Shown here piece by piece: positions 1 through 7,125 of a stretch of 8,387 nucleotides of DNA. Positions within the stretch are counted from its first letter, which is position 1; every line of letters starts with the position of its first letter. The notes under the pieces were generated by a model. That model saw nothing but the letters and a program-made list of their open reading frames with translations. It made no database searches and was not told the DNA's origin. Source of the stretch: an uncultured Lachnospiraceae bacterium (lineage in GTDB: Bacteria > Bacillota > Clostridia > Lachnospirales > Lachnospiraceae); the NCBI GenBank assembly GCA_900539175.1, contig UQAW01000115.1, positions 1-8,387 on the forward strand, read 5' to 3'. A program made the translations under genes and the position numbers.

Positions 1-150
1 CGCACTTTGTGCTCCCGCAATCGCCGCCAGTATTCGTAATCCGGGCTGTCGCCCTGCTTACTCATACCGGCTTGCCCGTCCAATGTCCATGACTCGCCGC
101 ATGCAAGCATGCGCTCCTCATGGCCGCTGTACGGGACTTTCATAGTAAAT
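1..150 (-). ncRNA. Structured RNA element, copy 1 (cut by window edge)
   Basis: Read on the minus strand from 150 to 1, this matches the element at 8187-8354 almost base for base. It folds the same way. The P1 5' strand is at 143-135, but its 3' partner lies beyond the window edge. P3 pairs 123-118 with 92-87 and carries a hairpin (113-108 with 103-98) around a CTTG loop. P4 pairs 71-64 with 33-26 (one G-U) and carries GGGC-GACA-GCCC (54-43). P5 pairs 22-17 outside the window, with GCAC-AAA-GTGC at 12-2. Relative to copy 2, the P3 tip and P4 tip stems differ by compensatory changes. The element starts 25 bases after the pdaA stop on the same strand. No separate promoter is evident, so it may be transcribed as the pdaA 3' region. 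The RNA nature is inferred from the two-copy comparison; the family is unknown. Confidence 0.62.
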
Positions 151-175
151 ATCGTTGTAGTTTAAGGATGAAAGC

Positions 176-1012
176 TTAGGAATTTTGAGTTGGTTCAGTG
201 GAGTTCGCTAACTGATCCAGGGAACGGAAGGTGTATCCCATCTCTTCCCATTTGGTCAGAAGTTCATCTAAAATTGCTGCGTTGGTGCTGGAGGTGCTGT
301 GGAGCAGAACGATGGCGCCGGGGTGGATACGTCCGAGCAGTTTCTGAAATGCTTCTTCTTTTGTGGGCTGCTGATCCTGATACCAGTCCACATAGGCGAG
401 ACTCCAGAAAAAGGTCTTATATCCCAGGTCTTTTGCCATCTGAAGATTGGCAGTGCTGTATTTGCCCTGAGGCGGGCGATAAAATTTGGTCATAGACTGA
501 CCGGTAATTTCTTCAAAACGGGACTCCACATCGTTTAGTTCTTTTGAGAAACTTTCTGTTGTTGAGATTTTAGACATATCCGGATGGTGATATGTATGGT
601 TCCCTACAATATGCCCTTCCTCTACCATTCGTTGTATCAGTTCCGGGTCAGAATCCACGAAGGTTCCTACGACGAAAAAAGCTGCAGGAACCTTGTGTTT
701 TTTCAGGGCGTCCAGAATCGGTGCGGTATTACCGTTCTCATAACCGCAGTCAAAGGTGAGATAAATGACCTTTTCTTCCGTTGCCTGGGCATAGTAAGCA
801 TCATAAGTTTTTAGTTCGTCAATTGTGGCATTGCCAATGGGTGTCTTTCCTTCTTCAGGAAAACTAAGTCCCCAGTTTCCTTCCGCAGAAGATTGAATGA
901 CGGCAGTTTCCCTGGAGTATACAGTCTGCGCAGTCAGACGGCCGATCAGAAATGCGGCGGCAAGGAAAAAAGCAACGAAAATGGTCCTTTTGGTTGTTGT
1001 TTTGTTCAGCAT
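176..1012 (-). CDS. pdaA: PdaA-type polysaccharide deacetylase (delta-lactam-biosynthetic de-N-acetylase)
   Basis: This 278-residue membrane-anchored carbohydrate esterase family 4 protein resembles Bacillus PdaA, which removes the acetyl group from N-acetylmuramic acid during muramic delta-lactam formation in spore cortex. Residues 9-28 form an N-terminal membrane anchor or uncleaved signal. A PdaA-like stretch (NWGLSFP, 46-52) precedes the NodB domain from about residue 80. Its motifs are TFDCGYENG (86-94), HTYHH (139-143, metal-binding His pair), RPPQG (179-183), DW (209-210) and LLHS (236-239). The second Asp of the usual TFDDG is Cys here; as I recall, B. subtilis PdaA has Asn at this position. 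The start was chosen because AAAGGAG (1025-1019) lies just upstream. The frame stays open to 1474, but that part runs antisense through the neighbouring gene and has no ribosome site. The gene is divergent from a carboxypeptidase, which fits a peptidoglycan or sporulation role. The family assignment is firm; the sporulation role is by homology. Confidence 0.9.
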   Translation of the reverse strand: MLNKTTTKRTIFVAFFLAAAFLIGRLTAQTVYSRETAVIQSSAEGNWGLSFPEEGKTPIGNATIDELKTYDAYYAQATEEKVIYLTFDCGYENGNTAPILDALKKHKVPAAFFVVGTFVDSDPELIQRMVEEGHIVGNHTYHHPDMSKISTTESFSKELNDVESRFEEITGQSMTKFYRPPQGKYSTANLQMAKDLGYKTFFWSLAYVDWYQDQQPTKEEAFQKLLGRIHPGAIVLLHSTSSTNAAILDELLTKWEEMGYTFRSLDQLANSTEPTQNS

Positions 1013-1026
1013 AGCGAACTCCTTTT

Positions 1027-1042
1027 GAACAGGACTCTGTTC
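1027..1042 (-). promoter_or_regulatory. Perfect inverted repeat next to the pdaA ribosome binding site
   Basis: GAACAG-N4-CTGTTC is a perfect 6-4-6 palindrome one base upstream of the AAAGGAG of pdaA. In mRNA it would form a small hairpin against the Shine-Dalgarno sequence; as DNA it could be an operator. The symmetry is visible, but its function is unknown. Confidence 0.35.
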
Positions 1043-1196
1043 TGATAGATGCAGCGTTTCTTTAATATATTTTCGAATCAGTGAAAAGATACCAGGATTA
1101 AGAGGATTTTGGAGGTTCATATTGGCGGAAGGGGCGCATATGTTTGTTAGTAGTGGTTGTATGACAGTAGGGATTATGTGTGATTGGAGGGTTGAG

Positions 1197-2429
1197 ATGG
1201 AGCGTTGGCTGAGGAATGGGATGCGTCGGATTTTAGTGGTCGGATTGGTGATGGCCCTGATGGTTGGAAAGTGTTTGACGGTGTTTGGGGCTGAAATGTC
1301 AGATTCGGAGTTGTATGCGAAGGGGGCTTGTCTGATGGATGGGGATTCGGGGAGAGTTTTGTATGGGAAGGGAGCAGATGTGCCAATGGCTATGGCCAGT
1401 ACGACAAAGATTATGACCTGTATTCTGGCGCTTGAAGAAGGGGATTTGGGAAAGGTGGTTACGGCTTCGGACAAGGCGGCTGCAGCGCCGAAGGTGCATC
1501 TGGGAGTGAGACAGGGGCAGACCTTTTTGTTTGGGGATTTATTATATGCGTTGATGTTGGAATCTTATAATGATGCGGCGGTGATGGTGGCGGAGGGAGT
1601 TTCCGGGTCGGTGGAAGCATTTGCGGAGAGGATGAATGAAAAGGCGATGGAGATTGGGTGTAAGGATACACATTTTGTGACGCCCAATGGGTTGGATGGT
1701 ACGGATGCGGGAGGAGAGCATCATACAACGGCGGCGGATCTGGCTTTAATCATGCGGTATTGTGTTGCGCTTTCGCCGAAGAAAGAGGAATTTCTTCAGG
1801 TTACACAGACACAGTCTTATAGTTTTTGGGATTGTGAGAATCAGGTCTATTATAATTGTAATAATCATAATGCCTTTTTGTCGATGATGGACGGGGCTTT
1901 GAGTGGAAAGACGGGTTTTACATCAAAGGCAGGTTATTGTTATGTGGGAGCGCTAAAGCGGGATGGGAAGCTGTTGATCGTAAGTCTTTTAGCGTGTGGC
2001 TGGCCGAATAATAAGGGGTATAAGTGGTCGGATACAAGGAAGCTGATGACTTATGGGCTGGAGAATTATGAGTATCAGGAGATTTATCAGGAAGGGCTTC
2101 TGGACAGGCGGGTTTCGGTAGAAGAGGGACAGTATGGCGGCAGACTTGGGGCGTGTGATTGTTCCTGTGGGTTGGTTTACGAGGAAGGAAATGAGGTTTC
2201 CGGGCGGACACGGATGCTGCTGAAGGCGGATGAAAAGGTAGAAGTGGTAACAGACCTTCCGGATCAATTGGAGGCGCCTGTGAAGAAGGGGACGCAGGTG
2301 GGGAGTGTCAGTTATTTATTAAATGGAGCAAAGATTCTGGAATATCCGGTATATGCGGAGAATAATGTTGAAAAAATTGATCTGGAATGGTGTTTGCAGA
2401 GAGTTTTTCGGCTGTACTGCAATCGGTAA
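1197..2429 (+). CDS. D-alanyl-D-alanine carboxypeptidase (DacF/PBP5 family, S11 serine peptidase)
   Basis: This 410-residue exported low-molecular-weight penicillin-binding protein trims the terminal D-Ala from peptidoglycan stem pentapeptides outside the membrane. It has a signal peptide of about 1-32 (hydrophobic 12-30, likely cleavage near VFGA). The three active-site motifs are in order: STTK (68-71, nucleophile Ser68), SYN (123-125) and KTG (238-240). A PBP5-type C-terminal beta domain covers about 290-385. The C-terminal 25 residues may form the usual amphipathic membrane helix. GGAGG (1187-1191) lies 5 bases before the chosen ATG; the in-frame ATG at 1122 has no such site. The protein has 14 cysteines, including CDCSC at 320-324, which is many for an exported protein. 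The gene is divergent from pdaA across 184 bases. In Bacillus a related gene, dacF, is sporulation-controlled, but I see no convincing SigF or SigG promoter here. The exact paralogue (DacA, DacB or DacF) cannot be settled. Confidence 0.9.
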   Translation: MERWLRNGMRRILVVGLVMALMVGKCLTVFGAEMSDSELYAKGACLMDGDSGRVLYGKGADVPMAMASTTKIMTCILALEEGDLGKVVTASDKAAAAPKVHLGVRQGQTFLFGDLLYALMLESYNDAAVMVAEGVSGSVEAFAERMNEKAMEIGCKDTHFVTPNGLDGTDAGGEHHTTAADLALIMRYCVALSPKKEEFLQVTQTQSYSFWDCENQVYYNCNNHNAFLSMMDGALSGKTGFTSKAGYCYVGALKRDGKLLIVSLLACGWPNNKGYKWSDTRKLMTYGLENYEYQEIYQEGLLDRRVSVEEGQYGGRLGACDCSCGLVYEEGNEVSGRTRMLLKADEKVEVVTDLPDQLEAPVKKGTQVGSVSYLLNGAKILEYPVYAENNVEKIDLEWCLQRVFRLYCNR

Positions 2430-2434
2430 AGTGA

Positions 2435-2480
2435 ACCGCAGATCTGCCTTGTCCGGGCGGATCTGCGGTCGCTTACTTTG
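2435..2480 (+). terminator. Rho-independent-like terminator after the carboxypeptidase gene
   Basis: A 14-base-pair stem (2435-2448 with 2456-2469, one G-T pair) with a 7-base loop starts 5 bases after the stop codon. Flanking bases extend the stem with one bulge. The following tract (TTACTTT, 2473-2479) is only moderately T-rich, so efficiency is uncertain. Confidence 0.7.
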
Positions 2481-2506
2481 CATGGGCAACATTGTGTACA
2501 AATAAT
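2478..2506 (+). promoter_or_regulatory. Possible upstream sigma-A promoter for the efflux operon
   Basis: TTGCAT (2478-2483), a 17-base spacer and AATAAT (2501-2506). The -10 matches consensus at 5 of 6 positions and the -35 at 3 of 6. It ends where the first TTAG-N4-CTAA palindrome begins, mirroring the stronger promoter-operator pair about 100 bases downstream. It is weak on its own. Confidence 0.3.
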
Positions 2507-2517
2507 TAGCTGGCTAA
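2506..2517 (+). promoter_or_regulatory. Putative MarR operator, upstream copy
   Basis: TTAG-CTGG-CTAA is an inverted repeat with the same arms and 4-base spacing as the palindrome at 2612-2625. The two centres are 107 bases apart, close to ten helical turns. MarR-family dimers bind palindromes of this size. Assignment to the adjacent regulator is inference. Confidence 0.5.
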
Positions 2518-2580
2518 CTAAAATGTTACAGCATATTGCCGTTGGATTTCTAAAATATCTATTAAATCGTACGAAACCTA

Positions 2581-2609
2581 TTGAAATGGAAAAGAATTGG
2601 TCATAAAAT
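2581..2609 (+). promoter_or_regulatory. Sigma-A promoter of the marR-ABC operon
   Basis: TTGAAA (2581-2586), exactly 17 bases of spacer, then TAAAAT (2604-2609); each hexamer matches consensus at 5 of 6 positions. Transcription should start near 2616, inside the GTTAG-N4-CTAAC palindrome, so a bound repressor would block initiation. Confidence 0.75.
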
Positions 2610-2611
2610 AC

Positions 2612-2625
2612 GTTAGACGACTAAC
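2612..2625 (+). promoter_or_regulatory. Putative MarR operator at the transcription start
   Basis: GTTAG-ACGA-CTAAC is a perfect 5-4-5 inverted repeat two bases after the -10 hexamer. It is the second TTAG-N4-CTAA site in this intergenic region. Its position suggests negative autoregulation of the operon by the MarR protein encoded next to it, relieved by an unknown ligand. Confidence 0.6.
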
Positions 2626-2665
2626 AAAGGTGTGGCTGCATGTGAGAATCTGGAGGTGAAGAACG

Positions 2666-3163
2666 TTGAAAACACATGAAGACGACCGGGCGAAGAAAGA
2701 GGGACGGGTGCAGGATAGCTTGATTCGGATTACACATCGCTATTTCGGGATTATCTTCCGGCAGCTTGCTGGATATGGAGTTTATCCTGGGCAGGTTCCT
2801 GTTTTGATGTTGGTGGTGAAAAAAGAGGGGTTGAGTCAGAGTGAGATCAGCAAAGAACTTCATATTAAGCCTTCAACGGTGGCTGTTTCCATGAAGCGGA
2901 TGGAAAAGAGCGGCTTGATTGTCCGGAAACCGGATCAAAAGGATCAGCGGATTCTGCGGATTTATGGCACGGAGAAACTCCAGGAGATGCATCAGGAATT
3001 GGATACATTAATCCGCAGAAATGAGGCAATTCTAATGGAAGGATTTTCGGAAAGTGAAATTTGTCTGCTGAACCGTTTTTTTGATCAGATGTATGAGAAT
3101 CTGAGTAAACTTCCGGTTCTGGATATGGAAGATATGAAGTGTCAGGAGAAAATATTACAGTAA
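2666..3163 (+). CDS. MarR-family transcriptional regulator
   Basis: This 165-residue winged-helix DNA-binding protein is of typical MarR length and probably represses the efflux operon that it heads. N- and C-terminal helices (about 14-36 and 104-150) would form the dimer interface. The winged-helix core spans about 41-102, with GLSQSEISKEL (55-65), the recognition helix PSTVAVSMKRMEKSG (69-83), and a wing carrying the family signature D-x-x-D-Q-R (90-95). The start is TTG: GGAGG (2652-2656) lies 9 bases upstream and no in-frame ATG is as well placed. The stop is 27 bases before the first ABC gene, so the genes are very likely cotranscribed. Two palindromes upstream are candidate operators. 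The ligand is unknown. The family assignment is secure; the repressor role is inferred from context. Confidence 0.9.
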   Translation: MKTHEDDRAKKEGRVQDSLIRITHRYFGIIFRQLAGYGVYPGQVPVLMLVVKKEGLSQSEISKELHIKPSTVAVSMKRMEKSGLIVRKPDQKDQRILRIYGTEKLQEMHQELDTLIRRNEAILMEGFSESEICLLNRFFDQMYENLSKLPVLDMEDMKCQEKILQ

Positions 3164-3190
3164 TTGGCAGGATATAGGAGGAGTTTGAAC

Positions 3191-4780
3191 ATGCTTAAAA
3201 TGTTTCGCTACATGAAGAAAAGTGCAGGATATCTTCTGTTGATTTTCGGATTGTTGTTTGTGCAGGCGTTCTGTGACTTGTCCCTTCCTTCCTACACATC
3301 TAAAATCGTGGATGTGGGGATTCAGCAGAAGGGTGTTGAGGATGCCGTTCCTGATAAAATCAGGGAAGTATCGATGGAAATGTTATTGTTGTTTATGACA
3401 GAGGAGGATCAGCAGGAGGTTCTGGATGCCTATGAAAAAAAGGAAGGACTGTATGAATTAAAGAAAATCAGTAAAGATCAGAGGGAGGAGCTCAACAGGC
3501 CGTTGGCGGAAGCGATGATGATCGCATCCGGGATTCAGGAAAAAAATGTTGATCTGTCTTCTGTTTCCAGAGAACAGATCGCTCAGATGCTTCCGCAGAT
3601 GAAAGAAAAAGTGGATGATATGTCTTCCAGTATTATTACTCAGGCTGCTGTCACTTATGTGCAGACGGAATATGCCAAACAGGGACGGGATGTGGATGCC
3701 ATTCAGATGCGGTATGTGCTGCACTCCGGTCTTTTGATGCTTGGGCTTGCAGCACTTGGGATGTTGGCAGCTGTTTTGGTTACGTTTCTCGCCAGCCGTG
3801 TTGCAGCCGGATTGGGACGTGATCTCCGTAATAGTGTTTATCGAAAGGTTATTTCATTTTCAAGCAGTGAAATGAATCAATTTTCTACGGCTTCTCTGAT
3901 TACCAGAAGTACCAATGATATTCAGCAGGTACAGATGTTTATGACGATGTTGTTCCGCATTGTACTTTATGCACCGATTCTTGGAATCGGCGGTGTGATA
4001 AAGGTTTTGAATACGGAACGGTCCATGACCTGGATTCTGGGTGTGGGTGTTGCTGCGATTCTGGTGCTGATTCTGGTATTGATGACAGTTGCGATGCCGA
4101 AGTTTAAAAAGCTGCAGGTTTTGATCGACAAAATTAATATGGTGACCCGTGAAATTCTGACGGGTATTCCGGTTATCCGGGCATTTTCTACAGAAAAGCA
4201 TGAGGAAGAACGATTTGAAGAGGCGAACAGGAGGCTGACAAAGACGAATCTGTTTGTGAACAGAGCTATGACCTTTATGATGCCGTTGATGATGCTGATC
4301 ATGAATGGTTTGTCGGTTCTGATTATTTATACCGGTGCCCATGGTATTGATGATGGCAGGCTTCAGGTAGGTGATATGATGGCATTTATTCAGTATGCGA
4401 TGCAGATCATTATGTCCTTCCTGATGATTTCCATGGTTTCTATTATGATGCCGCGTGCCAGCGTCTCCGCAAATCGTATTGTGGAAGTTCTGGAGACAGA
4501 GCCTCAGATCTGTACACCGGATTCTCCCCAAAAGCCATCCGATCTGAGAAAAGGGGAAGTGATATTTGATCATGTGTCATTTGCCTATCCGGGTGCGGAG
4601 GAAGAAGTTCTTACCGATATCAACTTTACAGCGGGAAAAGGTGAGACTGTTGCATTTATCGGCAGTACGGGTTCCGGAAAAAGTACACTGGTCAATTTGA
4701 TTCCGCGATTTTATGATGTGACAAAAGGGGCGGTTCTGGTAGATGGTGTAGATATCCGCAAGATGGATTTGAAGGATTGA
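3191..4780 (+). CDS. ABC exporter half-transporter, subunit 1, N-terminal part (frameshifted)
   Basis: These 529 residues hold the transmembrane domain and the first part of the ATPase domain of a multidrug-type ABC exporter. TM1 is about 13-33. A long soluble, charged segment (about 40-175) separates it from TM2 (about 179-203), as in larger Clostridia members of this group; further helices follow to about 430. The ATPase domain begins near 465 (VIFDHVSFAYPG), with Walker A GSTGSGKST at 491-499. Reading stops at TGA (4778-4780) after MDLKD, between Walker A and the Q-loop. Homology resumes at once in another frame at 4777 (LRDRLGYVPQ), so one base, probably a T in GGATTTGAGG, is missing. Restoring it gives a 701-residue protein ending at 5295. 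The chosen ATG has AGGAGG (3176-3181) 9 bases upstream; the frame is open back to a TTG at 3164 that lacks a good site. As written, this product could not bind and hydrolyse ATP normally. Confidence 0.85.
   Translation: MLKMFRYMKKSAGYLLLIFGLLFVQAFCDLSLPSYTSKIVDVGIQQKGVEDAVPDKIREVSMEMLLLFMTEEDQQEVLDAYEKKEGLYELKKISKDQREELNRPLAEAMMIASGIQEKNVDLSSVSREQIAQMLPQMKEKVDDMSSSIITQAAVTYVQTEYAKQGRDVDAIQMRYVLHSGLLMLGLAALGMLAAVLVTFLASRVAAGLGRDLRNSVYRKVISFSSSEMNQFSTASLITRSTNDIQQVQMFMTMLFRIVLYAPILGIGGVIKVLNTERSMTWILGVGVAAILVLILVLMTVAMPKFKKLQVLIDKINMVTREILTGIPVIRAFSTEKHEEERFEEANRRLTKTNLFVNRAMTFMMPLMMLIMNGLSVLIIYTGAHGIDDGRLQVGDMMAFIQYAMQIIMSFLMISMVSIMMPRASVSANRIVEVLETEPQICTPDSPQKPSDLRKGEVIFDHVSFAYPGAEEEVLTDINFTAGKGETVAFIGSTGSGKSTLVNLIPRFYDVTKGAVLVDGVDIRKMDLKD
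4775..4780 (+). other. Frameshift junction in ABC subunit 1
   Basis: The first frame reads GAT-TGA (stop). Reading TTG-AGG-GAT-CGT from 4777 gives L-R-D-R, which continues the conserved ATPase sequence without gap or overlap. The step equals loss of one base. No X-XXY-YYZ slippery heptamer precedes it. Confidence 0.85.
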
Positions 4781-5295
4781 GGGATCGTCTCGGGTATGTG
4801 CCGCAAAAAGGGATATTGTTCTCCGGTACGATTGATTCCAATCTTCGCTATGGGCGGAAGGAAGCTTCCAGTGAAGAAATTGAGAAAGCTGCACAGGTTG
4901 CACAGGCGCTTACATTTATCCGGGAAAAAGAAGATGGTATGGACGCTCCGATTGCACAAGGCGGAACGAATGTTTCAGGAGGACAGAAACAACGGTTGTC
5001 GATTGCGCGTGCCATTGCAAGGAATCCGGAAATCTATATTTTTGATGACAGTTTTTCTGCATTGGATTATAAAACGGATGCCACGCTCCGCAAGGCGTTG
5101 AAGGAATATACGAAAGATGCCACTACGTTGATTGTGGCACAGAGAATCAGCACGATTCTTCATGCAGATCAGATTCTGGTATTGGATGACGGTGTGGTAG
5201 TCGGAAAAGGAACTCATAAAGAATTGCTGAAATCCTGTGAAGTTTATCAGCAGATTGCAAGGTCCCAGTTGTCAGAGGAGGAGTTGGAAGCATGA
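4777..5295 (+). CDS. ABC exporter half-transporter, subunit 1, C-terminal ATPase part (frameshifted remainder)
   Basis: These 172 residues complete the ATPase domain cut at 4780. Visible are the Q-loop (YVPQ, Gln10), the signature VSGGQ (66-70), Walker B IYIFDD (86-91) followed by SFSALD, and the switch region VAQRIST (120-126). The catalytic Glu after Walker B is Asp91, and the switch His is Gln122. Both changes are typical of the degenerate-site subunit of heterodimeric exporters; the signature itself is canonical. Independent translation is unlikely, since the only start is TTG at 4777, overlapping the upstream stop, and a lone fragment would lack Walker A. The stop overlaps the ATG of the next gene in ATGA (5292-5295), the usual translational coupling for paired half-transporters. 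Whether the break is a real mutation or a sequencing error cannot be told from one sequence. Confidence 0.8.
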   Translation: MRDRLGYVPQKGILFSGTIDSNLRYGRKEASSEEIEKAAQVAQALTFIREKEDGMDAPIAQGGTNVSGGQKQRLSIARAIARNPEIYIFDDSFSALDYKTDATLRKALKEYTKDATTLIVAQRISTILHADQILVLDDGVVVGKGTHKELLKSCEVYQQIARSQLSEEELEA

Positions 5296-7118
5296 GTAAT
5301 CAGAGACGAGGCGGCTTCGGTCATGGTCCGAGAGCAGTGGAAAAAGCCAATGACTTTAAAGGAGCCATGAAAAAAATAATGGTTTATATTGGGAAATATA
5401 AATTGCGGTTGTTCCTGATGTTTATCTGTGCGATTGCAGGAACAATCTTCAGTATCGTTGGACCAAAAGTGCTTGGAAAAGCCACAACAGAGCTGTTCAA
5501 CGGCCTGGTGGCGAAGGTAAACGGTACCGGAGGAATCAATTTCGAAAAGATTGGGCAGATTCTGTTGTTTACGCTGGGACTGTATCTGATCAGTGCACTC
5601 TTCTCCTTTATTCAGGGAATTGTGATGACAGGAATCTCCAATGATGTGAGTTATTCTCTTCGACGGGATATCTCACAGAAGATTAACCGTATCCCTTTGA
5701 AATACTTTGAGAGCAGAACCTACGGTGAGGTTTTGTCCAGGGTAACCAATGATGTTGATACGCTTCAGCAGGGGCTGAACCAAAGCATCACGCAGTTAAT
5801 CACATCCGTCACAACGTTGATTGGTATATTTATTATGATGCTGTCTATCAATGTATGGATGACCATCTGTGCATTGCTGATTCTGCCGATTTCCATGATG
5901 ATTATCGGTAAGGTTATGAAGAGATCCCAGAAGTACTTTCAGCAGCAGCAAAGTTATCTGGGAAATGTCAATGGCCAGGTGGAAGAGGTTTATGCCGGTC
6001 AGAATGTAGTGAAAGCATTCAACAAAGAAGAGGATGTCATAGAGGATTTTACAAAGGCGAATGATAAATTGTATGAGTCGGCCTGGAAATCCCAGTTTTT
6101 CTCCGGCATGATGATGCCGATCATGGGATTTGTCGGTAATGTGGGTTATGTAATGGTTGCGTTGCTTGGTGGATTTCTGGTGATCAGGAATGCAATTGAA
6201 GTCGGTGATATCCAATCCTTCTTCCAGTATATCCGGAATTTTACACAGCCAATCCAGCAGATTGCACAGGTGACCAATCTGTTGCAGTCATCAGCTGCCG
6301 CATCAGAGCGTGTTTTTGAGTTTTTGGAAGAAGAGGAAGAGGATCTGCTTGTGGAGCATCCGGTATCCATTCAGGGAATGAAGGGTGAAGTTACCTTCGA
6401 CCATGTCAGCTTTGGATATGATCCAAATCAGATTATCATTCATGATTTTTCTTCACATGTGGAACAAGGACAGAAAATTGCGATTGTCGGTCCTACAGGT
6501 GCAGGTAAAACTACGATGGTGAAATTATTGATGCGGTTTTATGATGTGAACAGCGGTGCGATTCTGGTGGATGGTCATAATATTAAAGATTTCAACCGGA
6601 GTGAATTGCGTGAGATGTTTGGTATGGTGCTGCAGGATACCTGGCTGTTCTCGGGCACAATTATGGAAAATATCCGTTATGGCCGCCTGGATGCTACGGA
6701 TGAAGAGGTAATCAACGCTGCAAAAGCGGCTCACGCCTATAAATTCATCATGCAGCAGCCGGATGGATTCCAGACGGTGATTAATGAAGAATCCAACAAC
6801 ATTTCACAGGGGCAGAAACAGTTGATTACGATTGCACGTGCAATTCTGGCAGATAATAGTATCCTGATTCTGGATGAAGCTACTTCATCGGTAGATACAA
6901 GAACAGAGATTCTGATTCAGAAGGCGATGGATAACCTGATGAAGGGCAGAACCAGTTTTGTAATTGCCCATCGTCTTTCAACCATCAAAGATTCAGATCT
7001 GATTCTTGTTATGAAAGATGGAGATATTATTGAACAGGGAAATCATGAAGAATTGCTGGCGGCGAATGGTTTTTATGCACAGCTTTATAACAGTCAGTTT
7101 GAGAAAGTAACTGCTTAA
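5292..7118 (+). CDS. ABC exporter half-transporter, subunit 2 (catalytic-site partner)
   Basis: This intact 608-residue half-transporter (membrane domain fused to ATPase) probably pairs with the product of 3191-5295 to export drugs or other hydrophobic compounds. A Gly/Arg-rich N-terminus (5-14) leads into a six-helix membrane domain of about 36-335, with clear hydrophobic segments near 38-58, 88-112, 168-188, 190-206 and 280-298. The ATPase domain starts near 365: Walker A GPTGAGKTT (400-408), Q-loop Gln448, signature ISQGQ (504-508), Walker B LILDE (525-529, catalytic Glu529) and switch His560 in VIAHRLST. The signature departs from LSGGQ (Gln in place of the first Gly), while the catalytic Glu and His are kept, complementing the pattern in subunit 1. 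The ATG overlaps the preceding stop and has GGAGGAG upstream. The substrate cannot be inferred from sequence. Control is probably by the MarR protein heading the operon. Confidence 0.92.
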   Translation: MSNQRRGGFGHGPRAVEKANDFKGAMKKIMVYIGKYKLRLFLMFICAIAGTIFSIVGPKVLGKATTELFNGLVAKVNGTGGINFEKIGQILLFTLGLYLISALFSFIQGIVMTGISNDVSYSLRRDISQKINRIPLKYFESRTYGEVLSRVTNDVDTLQQGLNQSITQLITSVTTLIGIFIMMLSINVWMTICALLILPISMMIIGKVMKRSQKYFQQQQSYLGNVNGQVEEVYAGQNVVKAFNKEEDVIEDFTKANDKLYESAWKSQFFSGMMMPIMGFVGNVGYVMVALLGGFLVIRNAIEVGDIQSFFQYIRNFTQPIQQIAQVTNLLQSSAAASERVFEFLEEEEEDLLVEHPVSIQGMKGEVTFDHVSFGYDPNQIIIHDFSSHVEQGQKIAIVGPTGAGKTTMVKLLMRFYDVNSGAILVDGHNIKDFNRSELREMFGMVLQDTWLFSGTIMENIRYGRLDATDEEVINAAKAAHAYKFIMQQPDGFQTVINEESNNISQGQKQLITIARAILADNSILILDEATSSVDTRTEILIQKAMDNLMKGRTSFVIAHRLSTIKDSDLILVMKDGDIIEQGNHEELLAANGFYAQLYNSQFEKVTA

Positions 7119-7125
7119 AATGATG

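Noticed and set aside
1013..1196. SigF, SigG or SigE promoters between pdaA and the carboxypeptidase
   Set aside because: CATA-like hexamers occur (for example GCATA at 1136-1140) but none has a matching partner element at the right spacing.
1013..1474. Extension of the pdaA frame by 154 residues upstream
   Set aside because: It runs antisense through the carboxypeptidase gene, is low-complexity Pro/Ser/Thr-rich and has no ribosome binding site. The PdaA-like protein begins at the well-placed ATG at 1012.
3860..4573. Long minus-strand open frames across the ABC genes
   Set aside because: They are His/Asn-rich shadows of the coding strand with no start signals or recognisable domains.
4770..4780. 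Programmed -1 ribosomal frameshifting
   Set aside because: There is no slippery heptamer at the junction and no obvious downstream pseudoknot; full conservation of the protein on both sides points to a missing base.
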